DNA of 64,000 nucleotides from Symbiodinium natans (GCA_905221605.1 CAJNDS010002306.1:304501-368500); one strand, 5' to 3'. Positions 35,094 to 45,708 are shown, numbered from the stretch's first letter. Notes: generated by a model from the letters alone, not told the origin. Translations and numbers: made by a program.

Positions 35094-36140
35094 TTTGCGT
35101 AGCTGCGGCCTTTGAAAGCAGGTTTGTTTTGAAGCATCGTTCGCGATTCTGTCCAGAAGATCAGGATTCGCGGCCGCGTTGCCAGAATCCCTTTCAACAA
35201 TCTTCCGTTGGGTGGTGCGTTTGGTGTGTAGGTTTGTGGCTTTGGGTTTTGCTCAGGGTTTAGGAGCCGCACCTAGCAGTTTGCATTGTGTGGTTCAATC
35301 CCCAAGGGCCCTAAAGCCTTGAAAACCCAAGCTATGTTGAGCAGCTCAGGTACCTCCATCCGCCCTCTGCCAAGGCTGCTGTCCCAGCATAGATTGTTGC
35401 GCATGAAGCCCAACAAACCTCAACTGCAAACGCCGCCTGCGAAGCGAGCAACGCCGCCTGCAAGCGAGCGCACCTGCTTGAAGTACTACAATCTGTGCGG
35501 AAGATCCGGGCTGTCTTCCTTGCGCACCACCTGCATCCAAGATCCTAGACAAATTCAGGGCATTTCCGAAACCGAAACCCTAAACCAAAATGCCTGTCTG
35601 CCTCACCCCCCCGCCCCCTGGCCCACCTTCCAGGTCCGGGCCCGATTGCCAGGATTTCACACTTGCGTAGGAGGCACCGAGAGTAGGGTTTATTTGGGTT
35701 TCAGGATCTTGGAAAGCATCCGAATGCACGAAATTGCCACCAACTGTAAGAGTGACTCCTACCAACCCTTTTGTGTGTCGTATATCCTGACACGGGACTG
35801 TGCCGAGCTCCTTTGCAACTCTAAAGAGCTTGGGGGCATGTGAGGGTCTAGCGTTCATGCCCTTTTGGTACACTGGAGAGCTCTCCTGCCCAGTAAAACC
35901 CGATCTTCTGGTGGTTGCAGACCATGCCTGAGCCCGCCAAATCCCTAAACGGCCCGAAAACATTGGGGTTGAGGCAGACATGCACTTTGTTCCACTCCAG
36001 TAGACCCTGTATCTAGGAGCAGAGTTACGCGGTTGTGAGGCTGATGGCAGGATATGCGCACCAGCTTAATGATTCTCGAGAGAGCCCTGAGTGCGGCAGC
36101 TGTGCACAGCATGGCCCAGGTACCTGCGTGTCATGGATTG

Positions 36141-36238
36141 CTTGGAGGTTCATGGGTACTTATAACCCAACGTCTACTTATAACCTACTTAGGAGACTTA
36201 GGGGGTTTATAACCTATAAGTGCCCATGAACCTCCAAG
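36141..36238. mobile_element. MITE-like hairpin, family M2, copy 1
   Basis: CTTGGAGGTTCATGGGTACT at the left is the inverse of AGTGCCCATGAACCTCCAAG at the right with one mismatch. The interior is AT-rich (TTATAACC motifs). Shares its termini with 40974-41077. Confidence 0.75.
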
Positions 36239-36619
36239 TAGGAGGTCTTCTAGGTAGGTCTACAGGCTTCTCCCAGCCGAGGACAGCGAACATCACAATG
36301 TGTCGGACGATGGTAGCTGATCTTGGGTGACCATGAGCAATTCCTACCACCTCTTGCCAAAAAACCACAACAAGCCTGAGTTTAGTAGCCGTGCACCAGC
36401 TTACTATACTAGCCACCACAAGAAGCGCGCACCTTGTCGCTGGAAGGTGGCGGCGATCGCCAGACGGCGGAATGGTACGCTGAGAAAGGCGGGGGTGTGC
36501 CAGGTGTGGATGGTTCTGTGTAACATGTCCTTGTTAACAATGTAATATGATACTAGGAAACAAGTTGTGATCTACTACCATGTCATTTGCAGAATGGTTC
36601 CATCAGTTTATGCTTATTG

Positions 36620-36621
<2 letters not shown>

Positions 36622-36648
<27 letters not shown>
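36622..36648 (+). repeat. (TA)n microsatellite
   Basis: Thirteen TA units. Confidence 0.95.
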
Positions 36649-36651
<3 letters not shown>

Positions 36652-36783
36652 ACGTCTATGTATTTATACGATTGCATGAGTATGTGATTCTAAGACTGTC
36701 TGATCGTGCGTTTGTATGTTTGTACGAATGGATGTATATATGATTATGTGATTACTCTTTCATTCTCTGTTGTCTGACGACAG

Positions 36784-36859
36784 TGCTACCCCTGCTCGAC
36801 AAGCCCAACACTTTCTTGGCCTCTCACTTCTGCTTTCGCTCCGGCATCTTGCAGACAAG
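36784..36859 (+). CDS. Candidate exon, unknown protein
   Basis: Follows GACGACAG and ends at GACAAG|GTACTT. Reads LPLLDKPNTFLASHF and CFRSGILQT, ending in phase 2. The next candidate exon (37024) continues in the right phase across an intron dominated by CCCTAAA repeats. No family recognised. Confidence 0.45.
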
Positions 36860-37023
36860 GTACTTTGGTGTTGCCCTAAACCCTAAACCCTAAACCCTAA
36901 ACCCTAAACCCTAAACCCTAAACCCTAAACCCTAAACCCTAACCCCAAACTCTAATCCCTAATCCTTAATCCCCAGATCCTAACCCTAAACCCTGATGAG
37001 GCATCTCCTTGATTCATGGAAAG
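36860..37023 (+). other. Predicted intron made mostly of telomere-type repeats
   Basis: Starts GTACTTTGG, holds the 120-bp CCCTAAA array (36874-36992), and ends TTCATGGAAAG before GCCTCAG. The CTAAAC in each unit resembles a branch-point sequence. Length 164 nt. Confidence 0.45.
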
Positions 37024-37092
37024 GCCTCAGCTGTGGATTTTGCCAGCAAGGCTCCGGAATCTCACTTCGGAGTGCCTGGGGGGCTTATTGAA
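37024..37092 (+). CDS. Candidate exon, unknown protein
   Basis: AG|G start. Reads ASAVDFASKAPESHFGVPG then GLIE, ending before GTTTAGG, a donor-like GT of telomere-repeat type. In phase with 36784-36859. Family not recognised. Confidence 0.4.
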
Positions 37093-37377
37093 GTTTAGGA
37101 TTTACGAAGATAAAGGGGTGTGTCGCTGAGGGCGTAGAGTGGGGATCATGCTCCGACAGACTGTTCACGTGTAGAGGGTGTGTAGGTGAACCTTTAGACG
37201 TGGCAAGTTCGCGTTTGAGAGCAAGAACTCGGATTGGCCTTGCGACCCTGAACCGTGCACACAGTGTTGAGTCGCTTAACGTGCGACACTACGTAGAGGT
37301 TCGGTGTTTTTTGAGTCTGGAGATATATCGGTGCAGGAGGCGATGGTTGAAAAATCAGACGCCAACCTGCGGATCAG

Positions 37378-37425
37378 AAGCTGGCCACATCAGAAGCTGG
37401 CCACATCAGAAGCTGCACATCAGCG
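37378..37425 (+). repeat. Short 15-bp tandem repeat
   Basis: CAGAAGCTGGCCACAT twice and a partial third copy. Confidence 0.85.
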
Positions 37426-38477
37426 AATCAGTAACTTTTAATCAGAAACTGGGGTTGGGGGGTGGGTGGGGGGAGGGGTGGGGCGGTAGAATCGCGTCCG
37501 GCAAGCCAGGGCATCGGAGACCTCTTGTTGCCTGTTTCGGCATCAGCCGTCTCCTGGTTTGCGAATTTCCGGTTTCCGGCTCAGCCGTTCTGATTTTTCT
37601 ATTCTGGTTTCGGATTCAGCTCTGGTTTCCGATTTACGCCGTGCTGTTTTCCGATTTTTCTGTCGACCGGAGAAATCCGCGTATGACTGCCGATCAGACT
37701 CTTGCGCACGTAACGAAATGCGCTGCGCTCCCCCCAACCCCCAAGTCCGACTTGTAAGGCTCACAAGGGTACTTTTTGTTGCACTGCAATCATCGGGCGC
37801 CTATTCGACAGCGCCATGTTGACAGTTCCACCCGTGCGTCTTCACTATTTTTGAATAGCGATGTGGCAGGCCGTCACTGTAGAGGGCGAACAGATTCAGC
37901 AGCTTGGCAATCTCATTGGATGCTTCATGGCTAGCGCCGTCACCTGCCCAAACGGTTTATATTAGTATATGCTTATATGGTTTGCTATTACTAGAATGTT
38001 TTTGTCAAAGTAGGTTCTGTCCGTGCCCCGGGTCAGTTCCTCGAATGCATGGCATGTGTCCCTGTGAGCCCTCGGATGCTTTAGATGCACTCAGGGTTAG
38101 CCCTAGGAAGATGCCAGCGAAAAGGGGCTTGCAGTAGCTAGGGGCCGAGGGGTCTAGGGCCTTAAAACTCCAAACCACAAACTTCTAGCTCAGATCACAA
38201 GACCTAATCCCCAAGCTCTAAACCCCAGCTCCACTTTCATTCCACAACCCTGCAGCTGGACATTGCATGGACATCCCAGGTACGACAAGCTGATCCTAGC
38301 TACCGGATGTCGCCCAGCGCGGCGCCTGGTAAAGCTCAAGTAGACTCACGGATCCCAGAATGCAGTTGCTGAAGCCCCATGTGAACCAAGAATCAACGAG
38401 GACGACGGCAAAATGCTTTCAACCAGAGCCATGCCCCTGTTGAGAGGTTCGGATGAGCCAGTTCGGCGTCAAGGGCG

Positions 38478-38650
38478 ATGACCTTCAGAATGTGTGCTAT
38501 TTGCGTGAGGACTGTCCTTGCCGGGAAAGTGTTTGTCGCCGACGATGTTCGGATGTTTCTTTCGCAGGGACTTTTCCATGAGCCTGTGGTCAAGGCAGCT
38601 GCGCAAGAAGTCGAGAGGGTGCAAACATCCATGTTTGATGGAACCACGAT
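38478..38650 (+). CDS. Candidate exon, unknown protein
   Basis: Open + frame reading RTVLAGKVFVADDVRMFLS, QGLFHEPVVKAAAQEVERV and QTSMFDGT, then running into a CCCTAAA array. Very protein-like. A minus-strand frame over the same bases is also open, so strand is inferred from neighbours. No family recognised. Confidence 0.4.
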
Positions 38651-38692
38651 CCCTAAACCCTAAACCCGAAGCCCTAAGCCCCAAGCCCCTAA

Positions 38693-38806
38693 ATAAGCCC
38701 ATGGCACCTGTGAACTTCATGGTGTCTTGCACTCGACAAACGAGGAGCGCGATGCCGCAGGCCTTGTCGCTGCCCTCGAGGATGGGATGGACTTGCCATG
38801 CTGCAG
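38693..38806 (+). CDS. Candidate exon between convergent telomere-type arrays
   Basis: Lies between a CCCTAAA array (38651-38692) and a TTTAGGG array (38807-38846). One + frame reads GTCELHGVLHSTNEERDAAG and LVAALEDGMDLPCC. No family recognised; the exact acceptor is unclear. Confidence 0.35.
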
Positions 38807-39082
38807 GGTTTAGGGTTTAGGGTTTAGGGTTTAGGGTTTAGGGTTCTTGCTGCTCGCTGCAAAGTAGAAGATACGTGAGAGGAGGCGCAAGCACTCGCGC
38901 CAATCGTTTTTGTAGCTGTGTCATCAGCCAATACTGTGGAACTGCTGGTTGTTGAGCAGAACAGATGCAAACAGCTCATGGCAAGTCAAGACTACGTATT
39001 TCATGAGTCTGAAGAAGACCCTGATTCCCTGATTTCCTAAACCCTAAACCATCTGCATGTGCGTGCAATGCCCAGTCGGTAG

Positions 39083-39163
39083 GGTCTCGGCGGCGCCGGC
39101 AAGGCGATCGTGGCTGGGGCCCTACTCACCGCCATGCGGTGTAGATCGATTCGAGATTTCAAG
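39083..39163 (+). CDS. Candidate exon with P-loop-like motif
   Basis: 27 codons, phase 0 to 0, between GTCGGTAG and GTATTC. Reads GLGGAGKAIVAGALLTAMRC then RSIRDFK. GxGGxGK followed by a hydrophobic helix matches a Walker A site such as those of NB-ARC/STAND ATPases, except that the usual Thr/Ser after Lys is Ala, which would weaken Mg-nucleotide binding. Only this exon supports the call, so a chance glycine-rich loop remains possible. Confidence 0.4.
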
Positions 39164-39439
39164 GTATTCAGGCTAGTCTTCGGCGTGATGCTCGAGGACT
39201 TCTGCCAGAAACCTGTAGTGGGGAGCTGATGAGAGGTGGGCTCAGCAGCCCAGCACCTACAGGCCTCGGCAGATCATGCTAAGAGTCACAAAATGGCAAG
39301 CTACAACGTAAGAAATACTTTTTGTAGCCAGAACACTGAAAGTCGTGAGTTATGTATTCAAAATAGAGATCTTGGGTGGTCTGCAGGAGTTTGATCGCCC
39401 TGCATCACTGCAAGATGCTGCCTAACTCGCCTACATGGC

Positions 39440-39538
39440 GGTTTACGAAAATAGGGGACCCTTAATATATAGACCCCCACATAGTAGGAATCCCTTATAA
39501 TGCGGACCCCAGCAAGGTACCCCAACATTTCGTAAACC
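39440..39538 (+). mobile_element. MITE-like hairpin, family M1, copy 2
   Basis: Best-preserved copy: GGTTTACGAAAAT at the left and ATTTCGTAAACC at the right are inverse. Interior AATATATAGACCCCCACA, TAGTAGGAATCCCTTAT and GCGGACCCC. About 99 bp, no coding capacity. Confidence 0.8.
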
Positions 39539-39775
39539 CCCTACACCCCAGGTTGGAGGTGGCTACATCGGCCTTGAATGTGCAGCTGCGCTGGTGGGGT
39601 GGGGTGTTCCGCGCTCGGCCATGTGTTTTGTTCCTGGAAGCTGGCACCCTAGGGATCACGATAAAGTAGCTGTTGCCTTGGAAGAATACTAGTGTTTTAC
39701 ATGTCGTGGCCATTCGTGGCCAAAAGGCTTTCCTCAATGCTGCACTCTTAGAGAGTTTCGTGTATGGATGCAAAG

Positions 39776-39892
39776 AGCCTGCATCTACGGAGAGCCTACA
39801 GAAGCCACTTGACGCGCATAGGCCCAGAGCTGCCAGGCCTTACACCTCTCGACCTCTCTCGGTTTGTTCTCGCATATCTTGCGCAAATTCAA
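39776..39892 (+). CDS. Candidate exon, helical-repeat-like
   Basis: 39 codons, phase 0 to 0, after GCAAAG and before GTTGGG. Reads SLHLRRAYRSHLTRIGPEL then PGLTPLDLSRFVLAYLAQIQ. LTPLDLSRFVLAYL resembles helix pairs of FAST/RAP-type and OPR-type organelle RNA-binding proteins (pattern LTPxDLSxxxxAxA). Inference from one repeat only. Confidence 0.4.
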
Positions 39893-40496
39893 GTTGGGCT
39901 GATGTCGCCAGCGTTCACCCCGGGTTCTTTGATAAGCTTTCCAGCAGAATCTCTGCACCCTTGCACGCGGCTGCTTGCGTTCTGCTGCCATGTAGCTCTG
40001 AGCCCGCTCCATTGAAATGGCCCCTCAGCAAATCAACATGGCTCAACGACCGGTGGGGAGATGTTGAATAGACCTGTTGAACCGTTGGGTCTCCGAAAAG
40101 CCATAAAGCGAGCTTCTGTGCTGTAATTCGCAGTATCTGGTTTGAGTCGTCAAACCACGCTCTGCCCCCTGCCACATGGCCATTGTCGACCTAGCTTAAG
40201 GGCAAGGAATGGATGACGCAGGACAGGACCAGGGCCAACGATGCAAAGTTGCGAAGTTCAGAAGGGGAGTGAACCAGTGCATGGGGTCGCCCAAGCCAGA
40301 ATAGCAGCATGCAGAGTACGAAGTACAGGAAGCCAAGAGCAGGTGCTTCACGTCACTGGTTCAAAATTCAAAGTCCTTAGACATGCTCGAATAAAGGGGC
40401 TGTTGCTGAAGTGCTGCTTTGCATCACTTCGCTGCAGAACCGATCCCTCATGAAATTCAGATGGGCGCAAGCTCTCCAACTCCCTTGGAACTTAGA

Positions 40497-40531
40497 CCCC
40501 CTAAACCCTGAACCCTGAACCCTGAACCCTA
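40497..40531 (+). repeat. Telomere-type array (CCCTAAA strand, CCCTGAA variant)
   Basis: One CCCTAAA then repeated CCCTGAA. Confidence 0.9.
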
Positions 40532-40770
40532 CACCCCCGTGAAATCTCCTTAAAGTCGGCCTTTTGGGCCCCACTCAGCCCTCGGCAAGCGATAGAGACA
40601 GGCCTGGCAGACGAAGCACACGAACCTGGCAGGCACCTCGATCGCAAGGTCGGCATCCCTGAAGAAAGGGCAAACCACAGTGATAGGAATAATCGTAATG
40701 ATTGTAAACCCGGAGTGCCTCGAACGATACTTACAAGAACAAGAAGGACCCCTACAGTGTAAGGGTATGT

Positions 40771-40788
40771 TCCCCCCCCCCCCCCCCC
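40771..40788 (+). repeat. Poly-C tract
   Basis: About 18 C. Confidence 0.95.
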
Positions 40789-40973
40789 ACCTCCCTCCCT
40801 GAGCCAGAGGCTTCGAGGAAGGCTTCCCGAAATTCATCTCAAACAAAAGCTAGAGCCTCATGTCTGAACATCAGCCGAGGTTCAGCACTGAGCGATTTGA
40901 AGAGTCCGCCTCCAGTGTCATTTCCGAGGCTGGAAAGCTTCTTGCGTGGACCTCGATATCTAGTCCTCAACCT

Positions 40974-41077
40974 TACTTGGAGGTTCACGCACCATATTCG
41001 GGCACTTAAGGGGCTTGCAAGTGGGTTTTTTTCAGTACAGTTGTAATTGGGCAATAAGTACCATGAACCTCCAAGTA
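40974..41077. mobile_element. MITE-like hairpin, family M2, copy 2
   Basis: TACTTGGAGGTTCA at the left is inverse to TGAACCTCCAAGTA at the right, matching the ends of 36141-36238. Interior differs. Sits directly upstream of the candidate exon at 41110. Confidence 0.75.
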
Positions 41078-41109
41078 GAGGCCCTAAAGCTTCCAGCTGT
41101 CCCCTTCAG

Positions 41110-41222
41110 CCATCGCCCTGACGCGAAGGTGCTCGAAGAGGTCACCGAACTCTTGTCTTGCAGCCTCCAGCAGGCAGCTGCCAACTTGGTCAGCTCCTGG
41201 GCTAAAGTTGGGCCGATGTGGC
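41110..41222 (+). CDS. Candidate exon, unknown protein
   Basis: Follows CCCCTTCAG and reads HRPDAKVLEEVTELLSCSLQ and QAAANLVSSWAKVGPMW. Its donor is C|GTTTAGGG, the first base pairs of a TTTAGGG array. Helical composition, family not recognised. Confidence 0.45.
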
Positions 41223-41302
41223 GTTTAGGGTTTAGGGTTTAGGGTTTAGGGGGTTTAGGGTTTAGGGTTTAGGGTTTAGGGTTTAGGGTTTAGGGTTTAG
41301 GG
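41223..41302 (+). repeat. Telomere-type array (TTTAGGG strand) starting at a donor
   Basis: Eleven TTTAGGG units, one with an extra G. Begins exactly at the GT following the 41110-41222 exon. Confidence 0.95.
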
Positions 41303-42491
41303 CGGTGGATCGACAGCTGAGGATTTTAGGTAGGGGGGGGGGGATGGGGGTGGGGGACTGATTCAACTTTCTGGGCTAGCTCGCATTATCCAATAAGACT
41401 TTCGCAGCCTTGCGGGGTTGCCATGCACGTCCGACTTCCAAGTAGGCAGTTGGAAGTAGGAAGCCTCTACACATCAGACCCTGAACAAGGTCTTCACAAG
41501 ACCGTGCTACTTGGCGAAGGCCGGGGCTGCAAAACGCACCCCCATCCGCGACCCTCCAGCCGACAGAGCTTCGAGGATGGCTCGGAGGATCGTAAATCTG
41601 CGATAGAACAACGACAGTGACAAGTCATCTCTCACAATTGCGCCACCTCTTGCCCAGTGGATGAGAAGAAGTCACGCATCGTGCACTAATAGCATGATAG
41701 CAGTGATCATATAGCCTTGCAAAAAAAGCATGGAAGCCCCCCCCCCCTTTGGCTGCAAGATCCGACAAAGTAAAGTTTTGCACTTGTACAGAATCAATAC
41801 CTCTATGCTTACATTTTTTCGGAGCCTAAGAGGAATCTCACAAGAAACCTATGAACTTTGAATGTCGTCTTCCTTGGAACTTGACAAGGAAGCCTGGTTC
41901 CGAATCTTGCCTTAAGTGCAAACATTTTTGATGGGATGACCCCTTGACCTCAATAGGAATCAGATAGAACCCTAGTACGAAGTTAGTAGGAACCTATCGG
42001 AATGGGGGCCAAGAAGAGTTTCAATTGGGGTGCCAGTAGGATATGAATGGGAACGTAACAGGAGTTTATCTGGAGTCTAGAAAGAAACGCTTAAACCTAG
42101 CAAGAACGTGTTAGGATTTTTTTATACAGGAATCCAGAAAGTCAACCAATATGAACAAACAGGACTTGAATGTGAATGTAGCTGGAACCGCAGGTTTTGA
42201 AAGTGATTCAAAAAGGAGCTTAACAGGACATTTTGCTTTCGCAAACCTGGCTAGTGACTTTGACTTGGTTCTGACAGGAGCCTACAGTCAATCCGATCTC
42301 GACTTTGTGTACGAAATCAAAGGATACCGGTGGGTCAGGGGTGGCCATATCTGTATACATAATATATGTATGAGCGTTGTATTATGCCACTTTCCAGAAT
42401 GCGTTCTAATTCTCCAAAAACGGATATATCCCAGAGTCATAAACAGATTCCGAATACATGCATAGATTGGTTGACTAAGCACCGTCACTCA

Positions 42492-42530
42492 AAACCCTAA
42501 ACCCTAAACCCTAAACCCTCAACCCTAAAC
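42492..42530 (+). repeat. Telomere-type array (CCCTAAA strand) before an exon
   Basis: Five to six units ending six bases before the candidate acceptor ATGCAG. Confidence 0.95.
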
Positions 42531-42536
42531 ATGCAG

Positions 42537-42612
42537 GTGACGCCTTCACAACAAATGGCACCTCCAGATGTGACTTGGCACCAAAGCGAATCCTTTCAGA
42601 GGCCCATTGCAG
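42537..42612 (+). CDS. Candidate exon between convergent telomere-type arrays
   Basis: Bounded by CATGCAG and GTACCAAG. Reads VTPSQQMAPPDVTWHQSESF then QRPIA, 25 codons plus one base. Family not recognised. Confidence 0.4.
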
Positions 42613-42621
42613 GTACCAAGT

Positions 42622-42697
42622 AGGGTTTCGGGTTTAAGGTTTAGGGTTTAGGGTTTAGGGTTTAGGGTTTAGGGTTTAGGGTTTAGGGTTTAGGGTT
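42622..42697 (+). repeat. Telomere-type array (TTTAGGG strand) after an exon
   Basis: Ten units starting about ten bases into the downstream intron. Confidence 0.95.
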
Positions 42698-43093
42698 GTT
42701 TCATGCTAGCTTTCAGACTTCAAGATTCCTCGTATGGTCAAACTCAAAGCAGCAAGATGTCAACGTTGGCAAGCGCGACGCTGTTTTTTCTCAGGGTCGC
42801 TGATCAATAAAGGAGAACTCCTCAACCTTGCCAAGACCAGTATCCACTTTTGACTTAGATCCCTCATGTCCAACAACCCTGAGCCCTCTTAATTAGCCCC
42901 TACATCATCTGGGAGTAAAGCTTTCCACCATCAAAGAGTTGAGCTTGGAGCGCTCCAGGTCGAGCCGCCCGCGCGCAGCGCCTCTTGGGCGTCGTTTCGT
43001 TCAAGTCCCCAACGTTGTGTGCAGATAGCTGGGTTGGCGTGTTTATTGGGACAGCGCTTAGACGGTGAGGACAGGTCCACATTGATTTTGCAG

Positions 43094-43162
43094 AGTATGT
43101 TCAGCTTTCTGCCGTCCGAGATGAAAGCGCCTTTCATAGGAGCGGTGGCGAATTTTCAATAC
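43094..43162 (+). CDS. Candidate exon, unknown protein
   Basis: Follows TTGATTTTGCAG and reads SMFSFLPSEMKAPFIGAVAN. Short; donor unclear. A minus-strand frame over the same bases is also open. Confidence 0.3.
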
Positions 43163-43650
43163 TAGTTTACAGTAGACGTCGGACTGTCTGAATGCCAGTG
43201 CAGATGTGACATGGCCCCTTCTGATGGACCTTGCCGAGGTATCTCCTTAGATGATTTGGATGGTTTGTCAGTGGCATCGGCATCGCCATCTGAGGCGACT
43301 TGCGCAGCAAGCCTTTTTTGGAACGTCGGTGTCGGATTGCATCTGAACTTGTAGGCCTTGTGTCCTCCGGATAAGGGAGGCTTCCTATGCGCTGCCCAGT
43401 CCCCTCTGAACAGGCTGCGATGCCGTGTTTTGTCTGTCATGTGCTGTCTGAAAGAGTGAAGCGTGTACCGGAAAGCAGAGACCATCATCCATCTCCATTG
43501 CTAGAGATCCGGTCGAAAACGGTCTTTTGCAAGAACGGTGCCCAACGAACCTTATTTATCCACCCTCAATCCTAAACCCCACTGGAAATCCCAACCTGGA
43601 GCCCCCCTATGCACACTTGCTAATGAATATTGTTTACGTTTATTGCTCAG

Positions 43651-43753
43651 GATGAGGGTGTTCGAGCAAATGCGCGGTGGACAGTGACACCGCCGGCGGA
43701 TGGTCCAGTGAGCGCAGGCCCTGTGCTCAAAGGTCTGACAACGGCTCAATATG
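43651..43753 (+). CDS. Candidate exon, unknown protein
   Basis: Between TATTGCTCAG and GTGCGA. Reads DEGVRANARWTVTPPADGP and VSAGPVLKGLTTAQY plus one base. Good composition and splice signals; family not recognised. Confidence 0.45.
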
Positions 43754-44172
43754 GTGCGAAATTGACATTGGTGATTACCATCTGTCGTTCGTGCTGCGCA
43801 TGTCCTCTTCCCACGTACAGTGTATGTAGAAGGTGTGCATTTTCAACCGTGCACCCTGTACCGATGGTATGTCCCTGGTGCTCTTGCGCACACACGTATA
43901 CGGCAGCATAATTACACACGGCATGAGAGTGTTGCGACATGAGCACAGGAGCAGTCTGTTGTAAACTCCAAGCTTTGAGAACCAACGCAGCTCCCTCACG
44001 CAACGCCCCAATCTGCCAAAGCAGCTAACCCGATCATCCACACCATAAAGCCGATCGACTTAGTTTCGTGCTCAGCCAGCGGAGCCCTCCTGCCTTCTCC
44101 ATGAAAACGGCTCCCACCAACCCTAAATCCGGAAGGGAAGCCGAGTCTAGGGATGTTCACATGGAAGCGGAA

Positions 44173-44213
44173 GCCCTAAACCCTAAACCCTGAACCCTGA
44201 ACCCTGAACCCTA
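44173..44213 (+). repeat. Telomere-type array (CCCTAAA strand)
   Basis: CCCTAAA then CCCTGAA units; convergent with 44331-44380, 117 bp away. The interval has a CTGTGCAG acceptor-like site. Confidence 0.9.
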
Positions 44214-44330
44214 ACTCCTAAGCCGGAATGCGCAAGCCGAACCCTTATTGCTGTGCAGCGAATCGGCTTGACCGAGGCCTCATGAGCCGCATAGAGTCGA
44301 AGGGCTCCGCAAGGCCAGGGACCAGGGCTG

Positions 44331-44380
44331 TTTAGGGTTTAGGGTTTGGGGTTTAGGGTTTAGGGTTTAGGGTTTAGGGG
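44331..44380 (+). repeat. Telomere-type array (TTTAGGG strand)
   Basis: Seven units, one TTTGGGG. Confidence 0.95.
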
Positions 44381-44667
44381 TTGCCTTGTCGGAGTGCTTC
44401 ATTATGGCTTGGTTCACGAAGCACTTTGTTGCAAACCTTGATGCCTTGGTGATGGACTCATATTGCTGAGACTTCAATGGGCTCTGAAGCACCAGTACCT
44501 TCTAAGCTGCTTCCACGTTCAAAGCTCTAAGCATCTTTCTGCTCATTATGCTGCTCACTTGTTTCCAGGCCATCAGTCAACGCGATGCGTTCAATGGCAT
44601 CGATGGCATCTTCTAATGGGATGGCGAGCCACCTGACAACAGCTTGACCTGAACAATATCATGTCCC

Positions 44668-44708
44668 TAAACCCTAAGCCCTAAGCCCTAAACCCTAAAC
44701 CCTAAACC
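44668..44708 (+). repeat. Telomere-type array (CCCTAAA strand)
   Basis: Six units with CCCTAAG variants. Confidence 0.9.
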
Positions 44709-45078
44709 ATGTCTGATGTCGGTTGTCGTCTGACATGATTCCCGACTTCGAGGTCCATGTGGAGCTTCCCAGGAAACTGCTTGCCTAAACCCTAACTCAC
44801 CAGAAACTAGATCCATTGAGCCCAGAACTCCCAGAGCCTATACCCTTTTCAACCCTCCACAACTCCGGAGACTCCGAACCCAAAAGGCGTAAACGCCCGA
44901 ACACCGAGCACGCAAAACCCTAAACCACAAGCCCTTAGCACCCAAACCTTAAACCTGAAGAACGCTCAGCCCAAAGTACCCACACCACCAGGCGACGGCG
45001 GACTGCAAACCCCACCTCACTTTCGCTCAATCGGCGAGGTGACCCCTTGGGGATGGGAGGAGGGAAAAATTTGGGGAT

Positions 45079-45136
45079 GTTTAGGGTTTTAGGGTTTTAG
45101 GGTTTTAGGGTTTTAGGGTTTAGGGTTTAGGGTTTT
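45079..45136 (+). repeat. Array of the 8-mer TTTTAGGG then TTTAGGG
   Basis: Four TTTTAGGG units in a row flanked by TTTAGGG units. Confidence 0.95.
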
Positions 45137-45476
45137 TGGGGGGCCGGGGATGAGGCCGGCAGCCTCCCCAAAACGGCAAGTGCCAACTGTCAAAGTCGGA
45201 TCGTGCCCTTATGCGCAGTTACATGCAAGGTTGTTTTAACCAAGTAGGTAGACAGCGAGCGGGGCTCAGGGCATAATTCCTGCATCGAACTGAACGATCC
45301 CAAGGCTCGAAACATGCTCAAGAAATGTCCTGACAGGCGAGAAGCGAGGAGGCTTCCAGCGTGACGTCGCCTGCTGACGAGGCGGGCCAAGCATCTCAGA
45401 CTTCAAGCTTTGCATGGAACTTGCAGAACCCGAGCAGGGTTGAGTGCTTTTTTGTTGATTGTTTGGTGCTTTTCAG

Positions 45477-45674
45477 ACACTAGACTTGGTTGCATGGCTG
45501 TTTGCGCAGGCCCGCATCGCGTACCGCCCTTTCGCAGCCCGGCACGAAGTATTGCCGATGCTTACCTTGGGATGGACAGCCCACCAGGGGGGCTTGAGTC
45601 TGCAGCCACTGAAATTTGGAGTGCTTTTGGAGTTTGGTGGTGCAACGCAAGTGTATCCGATACAGCCGAAAACC
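45477..45674 (+). CDS. Candidate exon, unknown protein
   Basis: Starts after GTGCTTTTCAG and reads TLDLVAWLFAQARIAYRPFA, ARHEVLPMLTLGWTAHQGG and LSLQPLKFGVLLEFGGATQ before a stop. Helix-rich and free of repeats. A 239-codon minus-strand frame (45473-46192) overlaps but has poorer composition (Cys/Arg/His/Pro-rich). Family not recognised. Confidence 0.4.
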
Positions 45675-45708
45675 TGAACAAAAAACGCAGAGATCTGATT
45701 GGACATGA

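Noticed and set aside
35280-35305. tRNA B box-like GGTTCAATCCCC
   Set aside because: No A box or arms at the right spacing.
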